From NCBI GenBank assembly GCA_934511165.1, contig CAKSWA010000019.1, positions 1 to 37,129 on the forward strand: a stretch of DNA of 37,129 bases, written 5' to 3'. This DNA comes from an uncultured Oscillospiraceae bacterium. Its GTDB lineage: Bacteria; Bacillota; Clostridia; Oscillospirales; Oscillospiraceae. Position 1 is the first letter of the stretch, and each line of letters starts with the position of its first letter. This document shows positions 28,897 to 37,084 of the stretch, piece after piece. The translations under genes were made by a program, and so were the position numbers. The notes below the pieces were generated by a model. That model did not search any database. It had not been told where the DNA came from and was given only the letters and a program-made list of their open reading frames with translations.

Positions 28897-29909
28897 AAAT
28901 TCCCTCCAAGAAGCGCGGCTGCCGCGCGCTGCGCATATATGCTGCGGTTTTCCGTCAGTTCCTCCACCGCGCCGGCCAGCTCCGGCACGTTCAGCGGAGC
29001 ACTGACGCCCGCTCCATTTTCCCGCACGATCCGCTCCATGGCCGCGGAACCGGACACAAGGATCGGAAGGCCATAGCTCAGGTATTCATAAAGCTTCACG
29101 GAAACGGCAAGGTTGGCGTAAGCTTGTCCATCGTACATGGCTATCGCGTACCCGGCTCTCCGGTACAGCGGGACAAGCTTCTCCCCCGACGCATGGTGTA
29201 CCTCCAGCCACGGGGCATTCTTTGCCGGGTGCTTCAGCGCATTCCATTCACTTTCCCGGCAGACAAGGATCAGTCTCTGCCGGATTTCCTCTTTGTTCAG
29301 CGCACAGAAGGTGTCCAGAATCCGGCCGCCGTTATAGGTGCCCGTCAGACCGCCGACATATATCGCCGTATCGTTCTGCGGGGCGCATCCGTCCAGACGG
29401 TTCTCCCCGCCGGGGGGAAGCAGACGCGAAACGGGGTAAGCGAACAGGCTCGCCGCCTCTTCCGAGGGAAAATACACCACCGAGCACTTTCTCATCACGC
29501 GTTCCATCCGTCCGCGCAGAAGCCGAAGATACAGATCCTTGGTCCGCCCCACGAATCCACGGCGCGGCGCAAAAAGCTCCGGGAACTTATAAAAATAATC
29601 CCGATAGAAAAAGCCGGTCGGGATCTTCTGTCGCTGAAGCTTACGGATCAGCGCAATATCGCACCGGAAGAGGATGGGATTGGAGGGGGATTCGATATAG
29701 CAGAGATCGGGGCGGTTTTCGTCCAGCCAGCGGCTGACCTCCTTCACCGCCGCCGTGCGCGCTTCCCGGTCCCAGCGCTGCTGCGTGCCGGAAAGAAGCT
29801 TTACCTCGTGTCCCTCGTCGAGAAACGCCCGGTACATCTTCTGCGGACGCACGCCGGAGCCGGAGCTACCGCCGCTCATATCCACGTAAGTAATATACAA
29901 AATCAGCAT
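28848..29909 (-). CDS. GT-B fold glycosyltransferase
   Basis: The 353-residue protein has a Gly/Ser-rich substrate loop near the start (MLILYITYVDMSGGSSGSG, then RPQKMYRAF). IPTGFFYRDYFYKFPELF follows in the first half, and TAIYVGGLTGTYNGGRIL begins the donor domain. Later come VSVKLYEYLSYGLPILVSGSAAMERIV, with the conserved Glu of the nucleotide-sugar site, and ENGAGVSAPLNVPELA. These features fit a GT4-like transferase acting on a surface glycan; the donor is unknown. It overlaps the upstream GT4 gene by seven bases and the downstream one by 49 bases. Confidence 0.78.
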   Translation of the reverse strand: MLILYITYVDMSGGSSGSGVRPQKMYRAFLDEGHEVKLLSGTQQRWDREARTAAVKEVSRWLDENRPDLCYIESPSNPILFRCDIALIRKLQRQKIPTGFFYRDYFYKFPELFAPRRGFVGRTKDLYLRLLRGRMERVMRKCSVVYFPSEEAASLFAYPVSRLLPPGGENRLDGCAPQNDTAIYVGGLTGTYNGGRILDTFCALNKEEIRQRLILVCRESEWNALKHPAKNAPWLEVHHASGEKLVPLYRRAGYAIAMYDGQAYANLAVSVKLYEYLSYGLPILVSGSAAMERIVRENGAGVSAPLNVPELAGAVEELTENRSIYAQRAAAALLGGNLWTDRVKQIVRDLTGR

Positions 29910-31009
29910 GAAATTACTTCCTCATACACCGCCGTCAGCTGCGCGGCGATCTTCTCCGGGGAAAACCGCTCTTTCGCTTCCGCGGCGATCGCTGCGCCGT
30001 CGTACTCCGCCCGGCAGCGCATCATGCGCTCCATGGCCGCAGTGAGAGCGCGCTCATCGTCCACAGGAACCATGATCCCGTTTTTCTCCGTGACAAAGTC
30101 CTCCGGGCCGCCGCAGCGCGTGGCGATCACGGGAAGCCCCGACGCCATCGCCTCGATGTACGCTACGCCGAATGTTTCGCTCCTCGACGCCAGCACAAAG
30201 CAGTCCGCCGCGGCATACGCTTCGGCGAGCTCCTCCCGCGGACAGTGGCCGCGAAAGGCAACACGCTCTTCCAGCCCCAGCCCGGCACACAGCGTGCGAA
30301 GCGCGCCGCTCTCTGTTCCATCGCCGAAAATGACTAGTTTCGGCTCGCCGTCCAGTGCGGCAAACGCGCGGAGAAGCCCTGCCATATTTTTCACCGGGAT
30401 GAGATTGCCCGCCGACACGAAAGTGAAGCGCTCATGCGCGATCCTCTTCGGCGCGAACCGCGCCGTATCCACAATGTTGGGCACAACGGCGGCCTCAACG
30501 CCGGTGTTGGCGCGCATAGCTTCCGCAAGCGTCTGGCTGACGGCCAGAACGGCGGCGCAGCGCGTATATTCCTCTTTCAGCCGGTTTGCCTGCTCCGGCG
30601 AAAGAGCGCGGTTATGGTGGGAGGAGTGCTCGGTAAAAACAACGGGAATCTTTTCCCTTTCCGCTATGGCGGCAAAATCAAACCCGAAATGCTGATGGAC
30701 AACGTCCGGTTTCCAGCCGTCCTTTGTAACGGCGCGCCAGACGCCGGAGGCCGCCGCCCGTCCCGCGAGTGCCGGAAGGCCGAGCGGCAGCGCGCCGCAG
30801 GGGATCGCGCCGTAATATACGCCGATGCCGTCGAGCGTATAGCTTTGAAAGCCAAACGGGCGCGCGTGCCGGACCGAGCGCGTATCGACCGCCGCGAAGC
30901 GGACATCGTGCCCGGCGTCGCGCAGCGCTTTGGCCTGATCGAGAGCAAAAATATTGACTTCGTGTTTCTCCCGGCTGTCAAAGCCGGGGGCGGCAACGAG
31001 GATTTTCAT
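29903..31009 (-). CDS. Family 4 glycosyltransferase (paralogue C)
   Basis: The 368-residue GT-B transferase begins KILVAAPGFDSREKHEVNIFALDQAKAL. It has VVHQHFGFDFAA, VVFTEHSSHHNRALSPEQ, FVSAGNLIPVKNMAGLL and the donor-site E-x7-E motif ETFGVAYIEAMASGLPVIATRCGGPEDFV. The last part, with ERFSPEKIAAQLTAVYEEV, resembles the same region of paralogue B, so the two are probably related by an older duplication. ATG 31009 is set by GGGAG just upstream, four bases after the wecB stop. A longer frame reaching into wecB is rejected. Confidence 0.86.
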   Translation of the reverse strand: MKILVAAPGFDSREKHEVNIFALDQAKALRDAGHDVRFAAVDTRSVRHARPFGFQSYTLDGIGVYYGAIPCGALPLGLPALAGRAAASGVWRAVTKDGWKPDVVHQHFGFDFAAIAEREKIPVVFTEHSSHHNRALSPEQANRLKEEYTRCAAVLAVSQTLAEAMRANTGVEAAVVPNIVDTARFAPKRIAHERFTFVSAGNLIPVKNMAGLLRAFAALDGEPKLVIFGDGTESGALRTLCAGLGLEERVAFRGHCPREELAEAYAAADCFVLASRSETFGVAYIEAMASGLPVIATRCGGPEDFVTEKNGIMVPVDDERALTAAMERMMRCRAEYDGAAIAAEAKERFSPEKIAAQLTAVYEEVISC

Positions 31010-31013
31010 TCGG

Positions 31014-32108
31014 TTATTCTCCCGCAAGAATGTCCGCGATGCGGCGGCAGGCATGGCCGTCGCCGTAAGGGTTGGCGGTATGGCTCATTTTTTCATACGC
31101 CGCAGCGTTATCCAGAAGCTCTGTGAAGCTATCGTAGATCGTTTCCTCCCGCGTGCCGACGAGCCGGAGCGTTCCGGCGGCAACGCCTTCGGGCCGCTCG
31201 GTCGTATCGCGCATGACGAGCACCGGCTTTCCGAGACTCGGCGCTTCCTCCTGAATGCCGCCGCTGTCGGTGAGCACCAGATAGCTCCGCGCCAGGAAGT
31301 TGTGGAAATCCAGCACGTCCAGCGGCTCGATGATGTGAATCCGCTCATCGTCTCCGAACACCTCCGCCGCCGTTTCCCGCACCAGCGGGTTTCGGTGGAT
31401 GGGGTAGATCGCCCGCACGTCCTTGTGTTCATCGAGCACGCGGCGGATGGCGCGGAACATGTGGCGCATCGGCTCGCCGAGATTTTCCCGGCGGTGCGCC
31501 GTGATGAGGATGAGCCGCTTCCCCGCCGCCCATGCAAGCTCCGGGTGGGTATACCCGGAACGGACGGTGGTCTGGAGCGCATCGATGACCGTGTTGCCGG
31601 TCACGTAAATGCCGGAGGGGTCGCGCCCTTCGGACAGGAGATTTTGCTTTGCCTGCATTGTGGGGGCAAAGTTATAGCGGCTGAGGATGGAAACCGCCTG
31701 CCGGTTGAATTCTTCGGGATAGGGGCTGTAGATATCATGCGTGCGCAGCCCCGCCTCCACATGCCCTACCGGGACGCGCAGGTAATAGGCCGCGAGCGCC
31801 GCGGCGAAGGCGGTCGTCGTGTCGCCCTGCACGAGGACGATGTCCGGCTTTTCCGCTTCCAGCACGCCCTTCATTCCTTCAAGAACGCCGGACGTAACAT
31901 CAAAGAGCGTCTGCGCGTCCTTCATAACGGCAAGATCATAGTCCGGCACAACGGAAAAGGTTGTGAGGATCTGATCGAGCATTTCGCGGTGCTGCCCCGT
32001 CACGCAGACGACGGCCTGCACGTCCGGACGCGCACGCAGTTCGCGCACAAGCGGACACATTTTAATGGCTTCCGGCCGCGTGCCGAAAACCAGAAGGATC
32101 TTTTTCAT
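31014..32108 (-). CDS. wecB: UDP-N-acetylglucosamine 2-epimerase, non-hydrolysing
   Basis: The 364-residue enzyme interconverts UDP-GlcNAc and UDP-ManNAc. It has LLVFGTRPEAIKMCPL at the N-terminus, VTGQHREMLDQ (37-46, the allosteric UDP-GlcNAc region in WecB/MnaA), VQGDTTT (Asp96), VEAGLRT (Glu118) and YPEEFNR (130-136). Later come ITAHRREN, LTDSGGIQEEAPSLGKPVL and MRDTTERPEG. The FGTRPEAIKM and QHREM signatures point to WecB/MnaA rather than WbpI, which uses UDP-diacetamido-glucuronate. It lies among glycosyltransferases, 39 bases after the PIG-L gene. Confidence 0.92.
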   Translation of the reverse strand: MKKILLVFGTRPEAIKMCPLVRELRARPDVQAVVCVTGQHREMLDQILTTFSVVPDYDLAVMKDAQTLFDVTSGVLEGMKGVLEAEKPDIVLVQGDTTTAFAAALAAYYLRVPVGHVEAGLRTHDIYSPYPEEFNRQAVSILSRYNFAPTMQAKQNLLSEGRDPSGIYVTGNTVIDALQTTVRSGYTHPELAWAAGKRLILITAHRRENLGEPMRHMFRAIRRVLDEHKDVRAIYPIHRNPLVRETAAEVFGDDERIHIIEPLDVLDFHNFLARSYLVLTDSGGIQEEAPSLGKPVLVMRDTTERPEGVAAGTLRLVGTREETIYDSFTELLDNAAAYEKMSHTANPYGDGHACRRIADILAGE

Positions 32109-32147
32109 GGCGTCCCCTCCTTTCCGGAAAGGCCTTGGCGCGATCTC

Positions 32148-32771
32148 TCAGAGAATCCAGCGATCCGTCTCAAAGACCTCGGCATACTGCCGCCCGATCT
32201 GTACGCCGTGGCTCACCGCCAGCGAGCGGATGTATTCGCCGGAGGCGTAAACGCGCCCGCGCTGCGATATGTATCTTTCCACGGCGGCGATCTTCGCATT
32301 CACGTGGCGTTCCTCCAGCGTGACATACACCTGATTGTTGAACGTCAAATTATTCCACGGCTCCTCGTAGCCGAGGATGCTCGTACGCTTGAAGGCGCGG
32401 ATGGCTTCCTCCGCGATGGTGTGGTGATCCTGGTGCACATCGTGCATGGACGGCGCAAACACGATATCGGGTGCGATGCGCCGGTTGAGCCGCACAAGCT
32501 CTTCCAGAATTTCCTGCCGGTGCGCCGGGAAATGACGGACGGGAAAATCAAAGAGAATGATCCGCTCGTCCGGGATGCCGTAGCTTTCCATGGCGGAGAG
32601 AAATTCCGTTTTCAGTTCATCCGCCGGGAAACCCGCCGGAACAGACTCCGCGCAGGTGGAAAACACCGCAAAGTACACCTCACTGCCCTCTTCGAGCAGA
32701 CGCGCCACCGTCCCGCCGCAGCCAAGCTCGCCGTCGTCCGTATGCGGCGCCAAAACCAGAGCTTTTTTCAT
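32148..32771 (-). CDS. PIG-L/LmbE-family deacetylase
   Basis: The 207-residue protein is a zinc-dependent PIG-L/LmbE deacetylase. The metal-binding motif PHTDDGE (9-15) takes the place of the usual PHPDDE, with His10 and Asp12-Asp13 kept. The second metal segment is PSMHDVHQDHH (107-117). Family members remove acetyl groups from GlcNAc-containing lipids or small glycosides such as mycothiol precursors. Here the likely substrate is an N-acetylated sugar of the surface glycan or its lipid-linked precursor. It sits 12 bases downstream of the ATP-grasp gene, which suggests a free amine is made for, or after, an amide-forming step. That is inference. Confidence 0.83.
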   Translation of the reverse strand: MKKALVLAPHTDDGELGCGGTVARLLEEGSEVYFAVFSTCAESVPAGFPADELKTEFLSAMESYGIPDERIILFDFPVRHFPAHRQEILEELVRLNRRIAPDIVFAPSMHDVHQDHHTIAEEAIRAFKRTSILGYEEPWNNLTFNNQVYVTLEERHVNAKIAAVERYISQRGRVYASGEYIRSLAVSHGVQIGRQYAEVFETDRWIL

Positions 32772-32783
32772 ATGTATAACTCC

Positions 32784-33851
32784 TTACCAGTCAAGTCGGT
32801 TTCCGGCGGCGTCGAAAAACGTCTCCTGATACCGCCGGGACATCCGCGTGCCGAAATGGGGCGTCAGCTCCGGCAGAGGCTCGCCGAGCAGCCGCTTTAT
32901 GCCGAGATACGGCAGGTTGATGCCCGCCGCGGCGCACGATACAACGCCCGCTGTGAGGCGCGGGTTGATCTCAATGACATACGGCTCCCGGTCTCCTTCG
33001 TTATAGAGAAGATCGAAGCCGAAATTGCCGTCGAGCCGGAGCGTTTGCACGACCTGCGTACAGATCTCCTTGACTGCACTGTTGTCGTCCACGACGAGCG
33101 ACATCATATTGCTCGTAACGACCGAAAGGCCGCGGCGCGAAACCGTGTAGACCGGCGCGCCGTGATCGGCAAGAAAATCCACGCTGTATTCCGTGCCGGG
33201 GAGGTATTCCATAACGAGCATTTCCGGCATGGTCTCCCGCTCGGAGAGCGTGCGGATCAGCTCTTCATAGCTGATGAACATGGAATTCGGCTTCTGCTCA
33301 AAGAACAGGTCAAAGCGCGAGATGTTCGCATTGAGCATGCGGATGCCGCGGCTGCCGTTGCCGACCGCCGCCTTGACGCAGAGCGCCTTTTCCGGGTAGC
33401 CCATTTCGGCGACGGCGGCTTTCAGTTCCTCCACGGTATGCACGCGCCGGTATTCCGGCGTGCGCAGGCCGTGCGCGCGCATCGCGTCGAGCAGATGTGC
33501 CTTGTTGTTGACGATCTCCAGCTTATCCGGCTCCATCACAGAGACCTGCGCGCCGATGGCCTCGAACTCCGCCCGCGCGCAGGAGAACTTCATGAGCTCG
33601 CGCGTCACGATGGGGATGACAACCTGCACGCCTTCCCGGCGGCAGACATCCAGTACGGCGGGAATGAAATCTTCCTTCTCCGCCGAGGGGACGGTATAAA
33701 ACACATCAACCAGATCGCGCGAACCGGCATTCTCGTTGCGGTCCACGGAGACGATGCGGATGTTTCGCTCACCGTTTTTGCGCAGGCACCGGATGATCCC
33801 CGGCGCGCCCGGCGCGCCGCAGCCGGTCATGAGTACTGTACATTCATCCAT
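32784..33851 (-). CDS. ATP-grasp ligase of the carbamoyl-phosphate-synthase-like type
   Basis: The 355-residue protein has an N-terminal Rossmann-like pre-ATP-grasp domain (VLMTGCGAPGAPGIIRCL, then VSVDRNENAGSRDLVDVFY). An ATP-grasp domain follows, with the nucleotide Lys in LCVKAAVGNGSRGIR (Lys160), MEYLPGTEYSVDF (215-226) and the metal site VIEINPRLTAG (292-302). ATP-grasp enzymes join a carboxylate to an amine through an acyl-phosphate; the substrates here are unknown. Relatives occur in capsule loci of Firmicutes. ATG 33851 lies seven bases after the decarboxylase stop, and an upstream extension is rejected. Confidence 0.82.
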   Translation of the reverse strand: MDECTVLMTGCGAPGAPGIIRCLRKNGERNIRIVSVDRNENAGSRDLVDVFYTVPSAEKEDFIPAVLDVCRREGVQVVIPIVTRELMKFSCARAEFEAIGAQVSVMEPDKLEIVNNKAHLLDAMRAHGLRTPEYRRVHTVEELKAAVAEMGYPEKALCVKAAVGNGSRGIRMLNANISRFDLFFEQKPNSMFISYEELIRTLSERETMPEMLVMEYLPGTEYSVDFLADHGAPVYTVSRRGLSVVTSNMMSLVVDDNSAVKEICTQVVQTLRLDGNFGFDLLYNEGDREPYVIEINPRLTAGVVSCAAAGINLPYLGIKRLLGEPLPELTPHFGTRMSRRYQETFFDAAGNRLDW

Positions 33852-33858
33852 ATCTCTT

Positions 33859-35088
33859 TTACTCCTCAAAAACATACTGCGCGAAGATCTCCTCCGCCGT
33901 CTGCGCCCGCTTGATAAGGTGCAGCAAATCATCGCTCCGCCGGTATTCCACCATGGGAACATCAGGATGGATAAACGGCGGCTTGAGAACGTTGGAATAG
34001 GAGCCGATGTTATCGAAGATCACGCTGCTGCCTACGTCCAGCGGCCCGGTATAGCCCCGGTACAGGATATCGTATTCGAGACAGGTGTAGCCGGTAAAGC
34101 TCAGATTTTCCCGCGGCGTTTCCGCGTCAAGCACGAGCAGCGGGAGATTTCGCATCTGCGAGATGACGCCCGCGGTGTGGATGCTCGCATCAAGCACCGC
34201 GCAGTCGTTCCCCGGCAGAGCTTTGATCGCCGTTACAGGCGCGGCAAACTGCATCGTGTCGGCCACGAGCGTCGTGCCAGGCTCCGTGATGAGCACCGGG
34301 CGCTCGCTTACCGGAAGATCTCCGTATTCGGCAGCAAAGAGCGAGCCGACCGCCGCGCCATACTCGGCAAACGTCGGGATGCTCTGGCCGAACGAGGCGC
34401 GCATTTCCTCCGGCAGGCGGCCGAACATGCCGCTGCCAAGGTCGATGAACTTCGGCGGCGAGGCCGGGAAAAGCTCCCGTGCAAGCGAGAGCATGACTTT
34501 CGCCCGGCTCTCCCACCCGGCGATGCTGCGGCTGCCGCTGATGTGGCACTGGATGCCGTCAAAGGAGATGTTCCCCGCCGCGCGCAGCCGCGCGGCGACC
34601 GTTTTCAGATACTCCGGCTCGGCGCGCAGCCCGAAGCGCGAGGGCTTGCCGCTGCCGATATCCGCATACAGCCGCAGCGCCGCATGGCAGGTGCGCTCCG
34701 GGTGCGCCGCCGCGGCGCGAAGCACCGCGGAAAGCTCCTCTTCGTTATCGATGATGACGCACGCGCCGTCGAGCAGCGCGGCGATGCCGTCCGCGCCCTT
34801 GCAGGGGCCGTTGAAGAGGATGTTCTCCGGCGCGTTGCCGATGCGCCGGGCAAGGCCGTACTCCATGCCGGAGACAACCTCCGCCATGCCGCCGAGCGAA
34901 TGCACGAGAGACACGATGCGGGGCGTATAGTTGGTTTTATAGGAGTACGCCGCGCGGTAGGGCGCGTAGAGGGCGCTCATGCCCCCGGTGAGCAGCCGGT
35001 AATTCTCGCAGAAGCGGTCGGAATCAAAAATATAGACGGGAAAGCCATATTCTTCTTTTATGCGGCGGTATATGGGTTCTTCCAGCAT
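33859..35088 (-). CDS. PLP fold-type III decarboxylase (LysA/CANSDC-like)
   Basis: The 409-residue protein follows the diaminopimelate/carboxynorspermidine decarboxylase fold. The PLP Lys is Lys51 in AYSYKTNY, where LysA usually has YAvKAN. Further features are GGMAEVVSGMEYGLA, ILFNGPCKG, IQCHISGSR (His for the PLP ring), FIDLGSGMFG and LITEPGTTLVADT. TGYTCLEYDIL holds the active-site Cys and Asp of the family in place of the standard CESGD. Such enzymes decarboxylate D- or L-amino acid centres. The neighbouring ATP-grasp and deacetylase genes suggest it makes an amine for glycan decoration, which is inference. GGAG precedes ATG 35088, three bases after the upstream stop. Confidence 0.82.
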   Translation of the reverse strand: MLEEPIYRRIKEEYGFPVYIFDSDRFCENYRLLTGGMSALYAPYRAAYSYKTNYTPRIVSLVHSLGGMAEVVSGMEYGLARRIGNAPENILFNGPCKGADGIAALLDGACVIIDNEEELSAVLRAAAAHPERTCHAALRLYADIGSGKPSRFGLRAEPEYLKTVAARLRAAGNISFDGIQCHISGSRSIAGWESRAKVMLSLARELFPASPPKFIDLGSGMFGRLPEEMRASFGQSIPTFAEYGAAVGSLFAAEYGDLPVSERPVLITEPGTTLVADTMQFAAPVTAIKALPGNDCAVLDASIHTAGVISQMRNLPLLVLDAETPRENLSFTGYTCLEYDILYRGYTGPLDVGSSVIFDNIGSYSNVLKPPFIHPDVPMVEYRRSDDLLHLIKRAQTAEEIFAQYVFEE

Positions 35089-35091
35089 GGT

Positions 35092-36213
35092 TTATTCTCC
35101 TTTGAGCGGCAGCAACTCTTCATACAGCGCCAGGAGCTTTTTCTCCTCGGTCTGCCAGTTGAAGCGGCTTTGCAGCGCACTGTAGCCGCGCTCGCCCATA
35201 GCCGCCCGACGCTCCGGATCGTCCAGCAGAGAGCGGATGGCGGCGGCGATCTCCTCCGGCTTGTCCGGGTCAACGCACACGCAGCAGCCGAAATCTTTTT
35301 CCAGTTCCCTCGCCGATGGCGTGTCAGAAACGATGGACGGAAGCCCCGCGCCCATGTATTCATAGACCTTGGTGGGGAGATTGTCGGTGCCGATGTACTG
35401 ATGGATGTTCAAAAGCGTCGCCATACCAATGGAGAAATGGCGGCAGTATTCCGGCACCTCGGCATACGGGACAACGCCGGCATAATCCACGCACGAAAAT
35501 TCCGGCATTTGCCTGAGTTCTTCAAGATACGCCGGCCAGACGGGACCGGCCAGACACAGCCGCGCCCCGGCGATGGCACACGCGCGGACAAGATTCGTTA
35601 TGCCGCGCTCCGTGCTCACACCGCCGACGTAGCCGACGGTGTTTTCCGCATCCGGATACGGTTTTTCCGGCGGCGGGAAATGCCCGGCGTCCGGGAGGTT
35701 ATCGACGATCACGGTGCGCTTCGCGCATTTCTCAAAGGGATTTTTTCCGTAAGACGTGCAGGGAATGATGACCGCGTCGATCTTTTGGAAAACGCTTGCT
35801 TCCAGCGCGCCGTAAACGCGCGACACCGGTTTTTTGAGAAAGCCGGGAATATAGCTTTTCTCCTGAATGAGCAGGGTATAGAATTCGTGGCTGTCGAAAA
35901 TTACGGTTTTTCCGTGCCGCTTGAGCCTGCGTGCAAATGGCAGAAGCTCGGGATCGTGCAGGTGGTACAGCTCGCAGTCGAGCGCGAGCGCCGTTTCATA
36001 AGCGTGTCTCGCAAAGGGTGACGCGAGGCGGTTGAGCGTCCCGGCGGGCTTTTCTCCCACACCGATAACGTGTACGCCGAGCTCCTCCCGGCTCTCGCCG
36101 GGGGCAACAAGCGTTACGTCATACCCGGCGTGTGCGAGCGAGACGCACTCTTTATGGAATACCCGCGTATCGTCGCTGCCGTGTACGCTGGTAAGATGAC
36201 AGACTCGTTTCAT
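35092..36213 (-). CDS. Family 4 glycosyltransferase
   Basis: The 373-residue GT-B transferase begins KRVCHLTSVHGSDDTRVFHKECVSLAHAGYDVTLVAPG, a start shared by many capsule GT4 enzymes. It has CELYHLHDPELLPFARRLKRHGKTVIFDSHEF in the acceptor half, TVGYVGGVSTERGITNLVRA as the donor-domain entry, and LPTKVYEYMGAGLPSIVSDTPSARELE as the nucleotide-sugar site. It overlaps the GT2 stop by four bases (ATGA, 36210-36213), indicating coupled translation. The sugar used is unknown. Confidence 0.87.
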   Translation of the reverse strand: MKRVCHLTSVHGSDDTRVFHKECVSLAHAGYDVTLVAPGESREELGVHVIGVGEKPAGTLNRLASPFARHAYETALALDCELYHLHDPELLPFARRLKRHGKTVIFDSHEFYTLLIQEKSYIPGFLKKPVSRVYGALEASVFQKIDAVIIPCTSYGKNPFEKCAKRTVIVDNLPDAGHFPPPEKPYPDAENTVGYVGGVSTERGITNLVRACAIAGARLCLAGPVWPAYLEELRQMPEFSCVDYAGVVPYAEVPEYCRHFSIGMATLLNIHQYIGTDNLPTKVYEYMGAGLPSIVSDTPSARELEKDFGCCVCVDPDKPEEIAAAIRSLLDDPERRAAMGERGYSALQSRFNWQTEEKKLLALYEELLPLKGE

Positions 36214-37034
36214 TTCCTCTCCATGCCGTATACGGCGTCAGGCAGTTCAAAGATTTCGTTCGTCAGAGATGCGCCGATGGCACGGAATTTCCGGATGCCG
36301 CGGACGGTATACAGCACGCCGCTCCACACCGCGAGCGGCAGCGGGACGCGGACATAGCGGTATGTCCCGAATGTCATGCGCGCAGCTTTGAGCTTGTTGC
36401 CGGATTTGGACGAGCGCGACACGCGGTAAACGAGCAGCGGCTCGTTGACGCCGTAAGCCCATTTTTCCTCGCGGAGGATTTTCAGCCAGACGGCGAAGTC
36501 CTCGTGGATGGCGTCGCTGCCCATGGGGTAACGCTCCATCAGCTCCCGCCGGACGAGCACCGACGAGCAGGAAATGACATTCTGCCCGAGCAGACGGCGG
36601 TAATCCACCCGTTCCGGCACGGAGAGCGTGTAGCCGTATTTGCGGTCGTCTTCGGAAATGAACGCGGAGCCGGTGAAAAAGAGCCCCGCCTCCGGGTGCT
36701 TTCCGGCGAGCGCCATCTGGCGTTCAAGCTTTTCCGGCATCCAGAGATCGTCGCTGTCGAGAAAGGCGATCCATTCGCCCCGCGCCTCGCGCACACCGCG
36801 GTTGCGCGCTTTGGATACGCCGCCGTTTTCGCTCTGCCTGAGCACATGCACGCGAAAATCCTTCGCGGCATAGCTTTCCGCCAGAGCGAGCGTACCGTCC
36901 GGCGAGGCATCGTCCACAACGAGGACTTCCAGCTCCCGCCATGTCTGGCAGAGAATGGAATCAAGCGTGGCGGCAAGCGTCTTTTCGGCGCGCCACGCCG
37001 GCACGACCACACTGATGAGACTCCGTTCGCCCAT
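36210..37034 (-). CDS. Family 2 glycosyltransferase
   Basis: The 274-residue GT-A enzyme has ISVVVPAWRAEKTLAATLDSIL at the N-terminus, VVDDASPDG (39-47) and the metal-binding DSDD (93-96) after GEWIAFL. AIHEDFAVWLKIL follows with the likely catalytic acid, then a C-terminal basic and hydrophobic tail. It is the first gene visible in the polysaccharide operon, with AAGGAAT upstream of ATG 37034 and a candidate promoter at 37057-37084. It may nevertheless follow other glycan genes beyond the window. Confidence 0.86.
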   Translation of the reverse strand: MGERSLISVVVPAWRAEKTLAATLDSILCQTWRELEVLVVDDASPDGTLALAESYAAKDFRVHVLRQSENGGVSKARNRGVREARGEWIAFLDSDDLWMPEKLERQMALAGKHPEAGLFFTGSAFISEDDRKYGYTLSVPERVDYRRLLGQNVISCSSVLVRRELMERYPMGSDAIHEDFAVWLKILREEKWAYGVNEPLLVYRVSRSSKSGNKLKAARMTFGTYRYVRVPLPLAVWSGVLYTVRGIRKFRAIGASLTNEIFELPDAVYGMERK

Positions 37035-37056
37035 TTCCCTATTCCTTCCGATGATC

Positions 37057-37084
37057 TGTATAGTTTATCAAGGTATTTTACCAA
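37057..37084 (-). promoter_or_regulatory. Candidate promoter of the glycosyltransferase operon
   Basis: On the minus strand TTGGTA (37084-37079) and TATACA (37062-37057) are separated by 16 bases, 22 bases before the first transferase start. The A/T-rich surroundings contrast with the coding DNA. Confidence 0.5.

Noticed and set aside
26425..29076. 883-codon plus-strand reading frame opposite glycosyltransferases
   Set aside because: Antisense shadow with Arg/His-rich composition; the minus-strand genes have full GT motifs.
30954..33914. 986-codon plus-strand reading frame across the wecB to ATP-grasp genes
   Set aside because: It is antisense to four well-supported genes and has shadow-type composition with no recognisable domain.
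33736..36021. 761-codon plus-strand reading frame opposite the decarboxylase and a GT4 gene
   Set aside because: Antisense shadow of two real genes; no domain, no start signal.
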